From Rhodothermales bacterium (GTDB taxonomy: Bacteria; Bacteroidota; Rhodothermia; Rhodothermales; JAHQVL01): a stretch of 64,000 nucleotides of DNA. The DNA lies in contig JAWKNW010000017.1 of the NCBI GenBank assembly GCA_041391505.1, positions 1-64,000 of the forward strand, given 5' to 3'. Below are positions 41,972-50,572 of the stretch, in pieces; the stretch's first letter is position 1, and every line of letters begins with the position of its first letter. A model generated the notes under the pieces. That model was not told the origin of the DNA and did no database searches. It saw only the letters and a program-made list of their open reading frames with translations. The position numbers and the translations under genes were made by a program.

Positions 41972-43563
41972 CTACGCAGCCTTCACCATCGCCATCAGCG
42001 CTTGCGCCAGCGTCTCCTCCGTGTCGTCCCGCGCCTCCACCCGAACCAGCCGGGGGCATTCGCCGGCCGCCGGCGCTTCATAGCGCGCGGCGAGCGTCTC
42101 GAAGTCATCCAGGCGGGCGTCCGACACCACGCCGGTCTCGCGGCTTCGCCGCGCGAGCCGCGCGCGGATGGCCGCATCGGAGGCGGTGACCTCGATGAAC
42201 AGGCAGGGCACGCCGGCGGCGTCGAGCGCCGCTCGCAAGGCCTGGCGCGCATCCTGCCGGCCGTAGGTGGCGTCGAGGATCGTGCTCTTCCCCTCGGCGG
42301 CCCGCCGCACCGCCCGGTCGCGGAGCGCGGCATAGACCGCCTCGGTGCGTCCGGGCGCGTACAGCCACTGACGCACGTCGGGTGCGCTGCGCTCGAACAG
42401 CGGTACGCCGGCGTCCTCTTTCCGGATGCGATCCGAGGAAACGACCTCGACCGCCAGCGCCTCCCCCAGCCCCCCGGCCAGGGTGCTCTTTCCGGCGCCG
42501 ATACGGCCCATCACGACGACAGTCACCGGCCGCGCGCCGAGCGTGGCGTACCGGAGCGCGAGCCGGTAGTAGCGCCGGGCCCGGTCCCGGCTCGCGGCGC
42601 GTTCAGACTCCGGCACCTCGGGCTCCTCGCTGCGCATGCTTTCCACCTTGGCGCGTACGTAGGCGCGGTAACAGGTGTAAAAATCGATCACGTCGCGGAG
42701 TCCGGGGTCGTTCAGGGCGTGCGCGATGCGATCCGTGACATACCGCGCCAGATCGTGCCGGCCGTTGAAGTCGAGGTCCATCGCCAGGAACCCGATGTCG
42801 CTGGCGACATCCACCGCCCGGAGGCGTTCGCTGAATTCGATGGCGTCGTAGATGCACAGGCCTTCCGGGCCGGCGTGGATGTGTTCGAGCCGCAGGTCGC
42901 CGTGGCCGTCGACGATGCGTCCCTCGGCACGCCGGCGTTCCAGCACGTCGCCCCGTTCGGCGTAGAACCGCCGGGTGTAGGCCTGTATGGCCTCGTACGC
43001 GGCGCGGGGCACCAGCCGGCCGGCGTAGACGGCGGTCTGGTCGAAGTTCTCGTCGGTGTTGACGCGCAGCGCCTCGACGGTGCCCCAGCGGGAAAGGTCG
43101 GCACGCGCGGCATCGGATCGGTAGAAGCCGACGAGCGCATCCACCACCCGGTCGATATGGCTGCGGTTGAGCGCGCCGGCTTCCAGGAGGGTGTGCAGGA
43201 AATGCCTGGCGTCGAGTTCCTCCATCGTCACGGCATAGTCCACGATCTCCCCGTCGTCCCCGAACCGCAGCTTCCCGTCGCAGCGCGACAGGGGCGTGAC
43301 GCCTCGGTAGATGCGCGCGCAGAGCCGGCGATTGATCCGCACCTCCTCCTCACAGAAGTGTTTGCGCCGATCGAGCGTGGTGAAGTCGAGGAACCCGAAA
43401 TCCACCGGTTTTTTGACCTTGTAGACGTACGGGGTGCGATCGCGACGAGCGAGATGTGCGTCTGCACGATCCGCACCGAGGCCGGCGCGTGCGGATACGA
43501 CGCCGGGTCGGCCAGGAAATCGGTCAACTCGGCCAGGTCTGGGGGAGGGCGGTCTGTGGTCAT
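41972..43563 (-). pseudogene. APH-like kinase/P-loop ATPase fusion with one frameshift
   Basis: The gene begins at ATG 43563 (MTTDRPPPDLAELTDFL) and reads to SLVAIA, then continues in another frame with PYVYKVKKPVDFGFLDFTTLDRRKHF to the end. One extra base in the GGGG at 43431-43434 (C-run on the minus strand) would restore a single frame of about 530 residues. The first 330 residues resemble an aminoglycoside phosphotransferase (VDGHGDLRLEHIH, with the Brenner-type HGD, and IYDAIEFSERLRAVDVASDIGFLAMDLDF). The rest is a gluconate-kinase-like P-loop domain (VMGRIGAGKSTLAGGLGEAL). The frameshift may be genuine or an assembly error. The gene follows the RND exporter by 3 nt. Confidence 0.85.
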
Positions 43564-43566
43564 GGG

Positions 43567-46119
43567 TCACGGATCCTCGGTCAACGCGTGCACACCTTCC
43601 CGGGCTTCGACGGATAGACGGGGCGCCGGTTTCTCCATCCAGGTGAGGAGCGCCGGCAAAAAGGCGAGCGCGGCGATGAGGGTCATGCTGATACCCAGGA
43701 CGGCCAGCGTGCCCAGCGACCGCATGCCGGGATGCATCGAAAACAGAAGCCCACCAAAACCGACGATGGTGGTCATCGCGCTCATGGTGATATGCTCGCC
43801 GGTAGACCGAAGCACCCGGCGGATGGATCCCGGGCCTTCCTCCAGATAGCGGTGGACGATGTGGATCCCGCTGTCGTCGCCGATGCCGAGCACGGTGGGG
43901 AGCACGACGAGATTGTAGAAATTCAGCTTGAAATCGAACAGCGCCATGATGCCGAACATCCACATGAAGCTGGATGCGAGCGGGACGAGAGCGAGCAGGA
44001 CCCAGCGCAGCCGGCGCAGGATGATGATCTTGAATAGCACGATGAGGAGCACGGTCAGGCCGATCATCACGGGAGACTCATCCTGCATGAGCCGCAGCAT
44101 GTCCGACGCCACGATCGAGGTCGAGCCGGCGTGATACGTCCGCCCATCAGGCGTCCTGACCACGCCGACATCGTCCGCGAACTGCATGGATCGGCGACCG
44201 TCGGCCAGGCTGCCGATGGGATAGACGATGACCAGCGTGCCCAGCTCGCCCTGTTTGGATGTGAAGGGGCGCCGGATGAAATCGGGAATCTCGTCGTCGC
44301 GGATCGGGGCGGTCGTGCCGGCGGCGTCGACCAGGAGCGCGAGGTAGTCGGAGTCCGACGAGGCCAGAAACGGGTCGCCCAGCAGGTTGCGGATGTGCGC
44401 GATCCGCGCCAGTTTCGCGGCCTGCGTCGCCGGCTGCATCGGAAAACGGTCCTGCAGGGTTTCGACGGACCGAATGGTGGGCGAGACGGTGTCGGCCGCC
44501 GCGCGCTCGCGCAGCACGCCGGCCACGGCCAGCGCCTCGTTCGGATGATCGACCATCACGTACGCGGCGTTACGCTGGCCGCGGGTGGAGTAGACGTCCT
44601 TCGCCCGGCGCTGCAGGGCGTTGTAACGTTCGTACACCGGTTCGAGCGCCCCGAAGTCGTATTCGAACGAGACCCGGGGCAACATCGCGATCGACCAGGC
44701 CGTGGCCAGGATAAACCCGGCCAGCACGAACCGATAGGCGCGGGGTGGGTGGGTGGCGTGGACGGGGGCGGGCGTCTGTCGGTTTTCGGTGGGGTGGATC
44801 TCGAGGCGCAACAGACCGCGTCGCTCGGCGAAAACGAGCATCGCGGGCAGCATCACCAGCATCGAAAAAAGCCCGAACAGGATACCGGTGCCGGCGATGA
44901 AACCGAATTCGCTGAATCCCCGGAAATCGGCGATCATGAGGATATAAAAGGCCGCAGCCGTCGTGATGGCTACCACGGCGATGGCTTTGCCGGTCGTCAT
45001 GAAGGTCATCTCGATCGCCTCGCCCACGCCGCGGCCCACGCCGCGTTCCTCGGCGTACCGGGCGTAGAAGTGGATGCCGAAGTCGATCCCGAGCCCGAAC
45101 AGCACGAGGCCCAGCGTCGACGTCATGACGTTGAGGCTGCCGTACGCGAGATAGGCCACGCCGAAGGTCCAGGCCTCGCTCAGCAGCAGAGGCACGCCGA
45201 GCAGCAGCGCCGTCACCGGCGTGCGGGCAAGCTCGGCGAAGATCAGGCGCATCGAAAACCGCCGGCCCGCGCGCACCTGGTAGTTCTTGTAGAAGAAGTA
45301 GGCCACCACCAGCACCAGCAGCAGGACCACGCCCGACCCGAAGGACGACGTGACGTCGTCCGTGATTGTCTGGATCTCGATCAGGGTGCGCAGCAGCCGG
45401 CCGGCGAGGACCACCTCCATCTCCGGGTGATAATCGGCCGGCCGCATGGAATCGACGAGCGCCTGCAGATCGTCGTAGGCGTCTTCGATAAAGCCCAGGT
45501 CGGATTGGACGCCGCTCGGATAGAACCGGAGCACGAGGACGGTGGAGTCGCTGCTGATCGGGTACTCCTTCCCGACCAGGTCGTCGTAGCTGGCCCGCAG
45601 GCTCTCGGCGAGCGAGTCGGTGGCCGGCTCTTCGTCCTCCAGATCGAAATAGAACGGGTTCGCTTCCAGCCGCGCCTCCTCGATGAGATCGTCCAGATAC
45701 CTTTCCAGCGAATCGAGTTCGGCCTCGGTGGCGAAGTAGAGCAGATTGTGTTTGAGGAAATCCACGTCGCGGCGGTAGTCGACGCTCGTGAAATAGGGCT
45801 CGGTACGCTTCGCTCCCGTCAGCGCCAGCGCGCGCGGGATCAGCGCCTCGGCGAAGCGTTTGTTGGCCTCGAATGAGGGGCTGTCGATGATGACGGCGGC
45901 TTCGCTTTCACCGCCGACCGTCGCGCGCAATTTTTCGAGCGCCTGCACGCTGGGGTAGTCGGGCGGTATCAGGTTGGAGAAGTCGTTGTCGATGCGCAGC
46001 TGCAGCGTGGCCCACAGGCCGGCGGCCGTGATGAACAGGCATACCACGATCACCGGCAGCGGGCGCCGGATGAGGCGGCGAAGATGGGGCAGGAGGGCGT
46101 CGAAGATGCGATCGATCAT
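43567..46119 (-). CDS. RND/MMPL family exporter (hopanoid-transporter-like)
   Basis: An 850-residue inner-membrane transporter with two six-helix MMPL halves. Helix 1 is at LPVIVVCLFITAAGLWATLQL, followed by a large periplasmic loop that begins RIDNDFSNLIPPDYPSVQ. The helix-4 charged motifs are GLVLFGLGIDFGIHFYARY and GIGDDSGIHIVHRY, which carry the proton-relay aspartates. This layout resembles HpnN, the hopanoid exporter, and the wider MMPL lipid exporters. The substrate is probably a lipid. The ATG at 46119 lies before helix 1. The downstream kinase-like gene starts 3 nt after its stop, so the two form an operon. Confidence 0.9.
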   Translation of the reverse strand: MIDRIFDALLPHLRRLIRRPLPVIVVCLFITAAGLWATLQLRIDNDFSNLIPPDYPSVQALEKLRATVGGESEAAVIIDSPSFEANKRFAEALIPRALALTGAKRTEPYFTSVDYRRDVDFLKHNLLYFATEAELDSLERYLDDLIEEARLEANPFYFDLEDEEPATDSLAESLRASYDDLVGKEYPISSDSTVLVLRFYPSGVQSDLGFIEDAYDDLQALVDSMRPADYHPEMEVVLAGRLLRTLIEIQTITDDVTSSFGSGVVLLLVLVVAYFFYKNYQVRAGRRFSMRLIFAELARTPVTALLLGVPLLLSEAWTFGVAYLAYGSLNVMTSTLGLVLFGLGIDFGIHFYARYAEERGVGRGVGEAIEMTFMTTGKAIAVVAITTAAAFYILMIADFRGFSEFGFIAGTGILFGLFSMLVMLPAMLVFAERRGLLRLEIHPTENRQTPAPVHATHPPRAYRFVLAGFILATAWSIAMLPRVSFEYDFGALEPVYERYNALQRRAKDVYSTRGQRNAAYVMVDHPNEALAVAGVLRERAAADTVSPTIRSVETLQDRFPMQPATQAAKLARIAHIRNLLGDPFLASSDSDYLALLVDAAGTTAPIRDDEIPDFIRRPFTSKQGELGTLVIVYPIGSLADGRRSMQFADDVGVVRTPDGRTYHAGSTSIVASDMLRLMQDESPVMIGLTVLLIVLFKIIILRRLRWVLLALVPLASSFMWMFGIMALFDFKLNFYNLVVLPTVLGIGDDSGIHIVHRYLEEGPGSIRRVLRSTGEHITMSAMTTIVGFGGLLFSMHPGMRSLGTLAVLGISMTLIAALAFLPALLTWMEKPAPRLSVEAREGVHALTEDP

Positions 46120-46428
46120 GGTTTTACCCGGAAATCGCGGCGTCGGAACGGCATGGCGAGACCACGCTACGCCCAATCTAGGCGGGCCCCGCTGGCGGCG
46201 ATACAGGGCAGAGCCGGCTCTGTCCTGCGGACATAACCTTACAGGCTGCCCCGGAGGCCTGTGCGGGGGAAGAGATTACGCGGCGCCTGCGGCGCGCCCG
46301 ACGGATGAACCGGGAGCGGACGGCCGGACGCTTTCCATCCGGCTCCGTACCCTGTTTCCTGCGGCCCGCTGGCGCGACAGAACCGGCGTGCGGCAGGCTC
46401 TTTTTTCCATGTTGTTATCGCTCACACC
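46120..46428. other. Divergent promoter region without a gene
   Basis: The 309 nt between the RND exporter and the L,D-transpeptidase genes contain no convincing gene. Promoters for both directions should lie here, but I cannot point to a sure -33/-7 pair. Confidence 0.5.
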
Positions 46429-47946
46429 ATGTCCGGCCTGTGGAAACCGATCGTCCTGTGCGCCGGCCTCCTTATCGGGGGAGCCGGGGGGCCAGCAGGT
46501 GTCGCCCGCGCGCAGTCGATGGAGGATATCAGGTTGGTTGTGGCGAGCGAGGCCGAAGCCGGCCGCGTTTATGCGCTGCGCGGGTTTGTGCCGGCCTGGA
46601 CGGTCGACGGCCTCCCGACGGCCCTGGCCGACTCGGCCCTGGCCCTGCTGGCGGCGGCCGGCGAGGAAGGCATCGTGCCGACCCGCATCGGCTTCGACGA
46701 ACTGGTGCGTACGCGCGTGCTCACCGACATCGCCCCGCTGTCGCCGGCCTGGGCGGCCCGGTTCGATGTCGGCCTGACGGCCGCGCTGCTGCGCTACGGC
46801 GCGATGCTCAGGCGAGGCGTCGTGGCGCCGGGACTGTTGCATCCGGGATGGCGGCTCCGGGAAGACGTGTCCGACCTGCCCGAGGCGCTCGACGAAGCGG
46901 TGCGGTATCACCGCGTCAGGACGTTTGTGGAGCGGGCTGCGCCACGCGATATGGCGTATCGGCGGCTAAAACAGGCCCTGGCGCGGCTCGCGCGCATCGA
47001 TCGGGAAGGCGGCTGGCCGGCGTTGCCGGACGGGGCGCCGCTCGAACCGGGCGATGCGCGACCGGAGGTCGCCGTCCTCCGCCAGCAGCTGGCCGTCATG
47101 GGCGATCTGCCGGGGGGATCGAACGGATCGAACGTCTACGATTCGACGCTGGCGCTCGCCGTGCGGCGCTTTCAGAGCCGGCATGGGCTCGTCCCCGACG
47201 CCGTCGTCGGGCAAGCGACCCGGAATGCCCTGAACGTGACCGCCCACGGCCGGCTGCACCAGGTCGCGCTCAACATGGAGCGGCTCCGCTGGATGCCGGC
47301 GTCGGACAGCGTCTCGATCGTCGTCAATATTGCCGGATGCCGGCTCGATGTCGTGGAGGATGGGCGTTCCGTGCTGTCGATGCCGGTGATCGTGGGGGCG
47401 GCCGACACGCATACGCCCGTGTTCGACGCCGTCCTGACCGGCGTCACGCTGGCCCCGTACTGGTACGCGCCGGTCAGCATCGCGGAAAAAGAAATCCTGC
47501 CGGCCGCGCAGCTCGATTCCACGTACCTGACGCGCCATCACATGCAGATTCTGCCATCCGGCACGATCCGTCAGGATCCGGGACCAACCAATCCGCTGGG
47601 CCGCGTCAAGTTCACCGTTTCCAATCCGTTCGACATCGGATTGCACGACACGCCGGAGCGCCGGCTCTTCGGGTCGGAACGCTGCACCTTCAGTCATGGC
47701 TGCGTGCGTCTCGGCAATCCGATGGACCTGGCGGCGTACGTGCTCGCCGGCGACAGCACGTGGACGCCGGCCCGCATCGCGTCGACCATCGCCGCGTGGG
47801 TCGAGACGCCGATCGCGCTGCGCCGGCCGATCCCCCTGCGTGTCGTGTATCTCACCGCCTGGGTCGACGGCGAAGGCGTGCTTCACTTCCGGGAGGATCG
47901 CTACGGCCACGACGCGACGCTCGAGCGATTTATGGATACGCCTTGA
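46429..47946 (+). CDS. YcbB-type L,D-transpeptidase
   Basis: A 505-residue exported enzyme with a signal peptide ending near GVARAQS. A domain of about 220 residues (VYALRGFVPAWTVDGLPTALADSALALLAAAGEEGIVP and onward) resembles the scaffold domain of YcbB/LdtD. Next comes a peptidoglycan-binding module (LALAVRRFQSRHGLVPDAVVGQATRNALN), then the catalytic YkuD domain with IGLHDTPERRLFGSERCTFSHGCVRLGNP, where the nucleophile cysteine is residue 425. Histidine, serine and arginine of the catalytic group are present. It should form 3-3 crosslinks in peptidoglycan or attach envelope proteins. It opens a plus-strand run of genes but is spaced 147 nt from the next. Confidence 0.92.
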   Translation: MSGLWKPIVLCAGLLIGGAGGPAGVARAQSMEDIRLVVASEAEAGRVYALRGFVPAWTVDGLPTALADSALALLAAAGEEGIVPTRIGFDELVRTRVLTDIAPLSPAWAARFDVGLTAALLRYGAMLRRGVVAPGLLHPGWRLREDVSDLPEALDEAVRYHRVRTFVERAAPRDMAYRRLKQALARLARIDREGGWPALPDGAPLEPGDARPEVAVLRQQLAVMGDLPGGSNGSNVYDSTLALAVRRFQSRHGLVPDAVVGQATRNALNVTAHGRLHQVALNMERLRWMPASDSVSIVVNIAGCRLDVVEDGRSVLSMPVIVGAADTHTPVFDAVLTGVTLAPYWYAPVSIAEKEILPAAQLDSTYLTRHHMQILPSGTIRQDPGPTNPLGRVKFTVSNPFDIGLHDTPERRLFGSERCTFSHGCVRLGNPMDLAAYVLAGDSTWTPARIASTIAAWVETPIALRRPIPLRVVYLTAWVDGEGVLHFREDRYGHDATLERFMDTP

Positions 47947-48093
47947 CCCCGGCCGTCGGCCTTTCCCTCACACGGCGTCCGGTGCGCATCCCGCAGGGAG
48001 TTCGGTTTCGGACCGTATGCCGATCAGGGTGGGCGCTCGTACCCTTAACCAGGGCGCGTCGGAGATCCGGCGCGCCGGTTTGCACTGACCTGG

Positions 48094-48606
48094 GTGAATA
48101 CGATGGAACACGCTATGAAAGATACCCGTCGAAAAGGCACGGTGGGCCAACGCGAACGCTTCAAGGATGAGCGCCACGATGTGTACCTCGAACGAAAGAA
48201 GTGGCCGGAGCCGACATCCTGCGGCACCTGCGGTGCCGTGTATCAGGGTGGGCGCTGGACGTGGTCGTCGTCGCCGGCGGGCGGCAATGTCATCACTTGC
48301 CCCGCCTGCCAGCGCATCGCGGATAACTATCCTGCCGGGTTCGTCGAACTGCAGGGGCCGTTTTTCGCGGCACACCGCGACGAAATCCGCGGCCTCATCG
48401 ACCATATCGAGGAGAACGAAAAGGGCGAACATCCGCTCGAACGCGTCATGCGCATCGAAGACGCGCCCGATCGCGTCCTCATCGAAACCACCGGCATCCA
48501 TCTCGCCCGCCGCATCGGCACGGCGCTCGAACGCGCCTACGAAGGCCACCTCACCTTCAAGTTCGGCGACGGCATGCATACGATTCGGGTGACCTGGGAA
48601 CGGTAG
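48094..48606 (+). CDS. BCAM0308 family Zn-ribbon protein
   Basis: A 170-residue cytoplasmic protein. A basic N-terminus (KDTRRKGTVGQRERFKDERHDVYLERKKWPEP) precedes a zinc ribbon with cysteine pairs SCGTCG and TCPACQ, 25-30 residues apart. The remainder is helical and ends in strands (HLTFKFGDGMHTIRVTWER). This is the BCAM0308 family, which often lies in stress or low-oxygen response clusters; its biochemistry is unknown, though a nucleic-acid role is suggested by the ribbon. The start could be the ATG at 48094 or at 48115 (MKDTRRKG). It is followed, after a repeat element, by the HAD-HerA fusion gene. Confidence 0.82.
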   Translation: MNTMEHAMKDTRRKGTVGQRERFKDERHDVYLERKKWPEPTSCGTCGAVYQGGRWTWSSSPAGGNVITCPACQRIADNYPAGFVELQGPFFAAHRDEIRGLIDHIEENEKGEHPLERVMRIEDAPDRVLIETTGIHLARRIGTALERAYEGHLTFKFGDGMHTIRVTWER

Positions 48607-48632
48607 GCGATCCCGTTCCGGGTTCGCCGTTC

Positions 48633-48700
48633 CAGGTCTGAGGTTCAAGGTTCGAGGGGATGTGCGGGCGCCTGCGAACCTCTAAACCTTTAACCGCCTC
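48633..48700. repeat. Intergenic inverted repeat, AAGGTTTGAGG family copy 5
   Basis: A short copy: GGTCTGAGGTTCAAGG, GGTTCGAGG on the left and AACCTCTAAACCTTTAACC on the right, with a 20-nt spacer. It fills the gap between the BCAM0308 family gene and the HAD-HerA gene, both on the plus strand. Confidence 0.7.
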
Positions 48701-48723
48701 CGGCTCGCCCGGAGGCCATCCCC

Positions 48724-50490
48724 ATGCATCTACACGTACTCGCATGCGACCTCGACGGCACGCTGGCGGAGGACGGTGTCGTCTCCCGGGAAACCTGGGG
48801 CCAGCTGCGCCGGGCCCGCCGGGCCGGCATCGCGCTGGTGCTCGTCACGGGCCGGCGCCTGGAGACGTTCGCCGAAAACGGACCCTTCGCGGAACTGTTT
48901 GAAGCGATCGTCGCGGAGGATGGGGCGGCGATCTATTTCCCGCGCAACGACTCGGTGTTGATGCCGTTCGGGCGTGTCGAGCCGGCGCTGATACAGCGGC
49001 TCGAGGCCCGGGGCATCCCCATCGAGCGGGGCATGGCCATCGTCGCCACCTGGACGCCCCACGACCGGGTCGTGCTGGATGTGCTGCGCGAGACAGGCGG
49101 CGCCGCGACCGTCGAATACAACAAGGGCGCCGTCATGATTCTGCCGCCCGGCGCCACGAAAGGCACCGGGTTGCTGACGGCGCTGCACGAACTCGGCTAC
49201 TCGATCCGCAACGTCCTCGCCTGCGGCGACGCCGAGAACGACCGTAGCCTGTTTGAGGTGGCCGAGATGGCCATTGCCGTCGACAATGCGACACCCGAGA
49301 TCAAGCAGATCGCCGACATCGTATTGCCCTATCGGGATGGGGAAGCGGTGCGGGCGGTCATCGACTTCCTGCTCGACGGGTCGTTTCCCCCGCACGCGCT
49401 ACGCCGCGACCGGCGCCTTCTCCTCGGGCACAGCCTGTCGGATCAACCGGTGCACCTCGACCCGTTCCAGCTGCTGGATTTCAACCTCGGCATCGTGGGG
49501 TCGAGCGCCAGCGGCAAGTCGTGGCTCGCCGGCCTGCTGACGGAGGAACTGCTGCGCCTCGGGTACCAGGTCTGCGTGATCGACCCCGAAGGCGACTACC
49601 GCGGGTTGCGCGCCTTCCCGCATACCCTGGCGCTCGGCGGCGCCGGCAGCGCGCTGCCGCCGGTGGAGGATCTCGTGACGCTGTCGACGTACTCCAACGT
49701 CAGTCTGATTCTGGACCTCTCCGCCTACGGCATCGAGGAGCGCGCCGCGTATGTGTCCAGCCTCATGCCGGCGCTGCTCGCGCTGCGCGCGCGTCGCGGC
49801 CGGCCGCACTGGTTTCTGATCGACGAGATCCACAACTTCTGCCCCTCCGGAGGTGGATCCCTGTCGGGCCCCATGTGCCAGGGCATGCAGGCCGGCGGCT
49901 TCGGGCTCGTCGGTTTCCGCCCCAGCCAGGTCGAGCCCGCCGTCCTCGACGCGATCGACAACTGGCTGTTGACCCGCACCATGCTCCCGGAGGAACTCGG
50001 CGTACTGGAAGAACGGCTCACGGCGGCCGGCATCGACGACGTGGCCGGCCAGCTCGCCACGCTGCCGGTCGGCCAGGCGTACCTGCTGTCCGGCGCGGAA
50101 GGCGGCGGCATGCCGCGTGCGGAGATCGTCTCCTTCAAACGCATGCGTCGCATCGTGCCGCATGTCCGGCATCTTCAGAAATACCTGCGCGCCCCGCTGC
50201 CGGAGGCCAAGCGGTTTTACTTCTCGGCGCCGGGTTCGTATCGTGGTCCGAGGGTGGCGTCGAACCTGTGGGAGTTTCGGGAGGCGGTGCAACACGTACC
50301 CTTCGGCACGCTGGACTATCACCTCCATCGGGGCGATTTTGATCGGTGGACGAAGGACGTCTTGCACGACGAGGAACTCGCCCGGCGGCTCCGTAAGCTC
50401 GCCCGCCGGCCCGAAAGCCAAAAGACCCTCCGCGAGGCGCTCGTCGCCACCGTCGCGGATCGGTATGAAGAGCTGGAGAGTCTGATTTGA
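48724..50490 (+). CDS. HAD-IIB phosphatase fused to a HerA/DUF87 ATPase
   Basis: A 588-residue fusion. Residues 1-230 are a HAD-IIB phosphatase: ACDLDGTLAEDG (nucleophile Asp9 and acid Asp11), VLVTGRRLE and CGDAENDRSLFEVAEMAIAVDNA with the metal-binding aspartates. From about 240 the protein is a HerA/DUF87-like ATPase: QLLDFNLGIVGSSASGKSWLAG is the Walker A loop at about 255-266, QVCVIDPEGDYRGL the next strand, and WFLIDEIHNFCPSG at about 364-371 the Walker B. DUF87 ATPases pump or remodel nucleic acid or protein. A combined role is not known. It sits between the BCAM0308 and P-type ATPase genes on the plus strand. Confidence 0.9.
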   Translation: MHLHVLACDLDGTLAEDGVVSRETWGQLRRARRAGIALVLVTGRRLETFAENGPFAELFEAIVAEDGAAIYFPRNDSVLMPFGRVEPALIQRLEARGIPIERGMAIVATWTPHDRVVLDVLRETGGAATVEYNKGAVMILPPGATKGTGLLTALHELGYSIRNVLACGDAENDRSLFEVAEMAIAVDNATPEIKQIADIVLPYRDGEAVRAVIDFLLDGSFPPHALRRDRRLLLGHSLSDQPVHLDPFQLLDFNLGIVGSSASGKSWLAGLLTEELLRLGYQVCVIDPEGDYRGLRAFPHTLALGGAGSALPPVEDLVTLSTYSNVSLILDLSAYGIEERAAYVSSLMPALLALRARRGRPHWFLIDEIHNFCPSGGGSLSGPMCQGMQAGGFGLVGFRPSQVEPAVLDAIDNWLLTRTMLPEELGVLEERLTAAGIDDVAGQLATLPVGQAYLLSGAEGGGMPRAEIVSFKRMRRIVPHVRHLQKYLRAPLPEAKRFYFSAPGSYRGPRVASNLWEFREAVQHVPFGTLDYHLHRGDFDRWTKDVLHDEELARRLRKLARRPESQKTLREALVATVADRYEELESLI

Positions 50491-50572
50491 AGCCGGCGCC
50501 CCGGCGCTGCCCGCACGGGCGTTTCCCCGCCCCGGAAACCCGCTCCCTGCCCACGTAGAACCTCCGCCCGTC

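Noticed and set aside
41888..43849. Long plus-strand open frame across the P-loop kinase gene
   Set aside because: It is antisense to a clearly conserved coding region, is Arg/Gly/Pro-rich and matches no family; long antisense frames are expected in GC-rich codon-biased DNA.
44131..45876. Long plus-strand open frame across the RND exporter
   Set aside because: It is the mirror of a well-conserved membrane protein gene and has the same atypical composition as other antisense frames.
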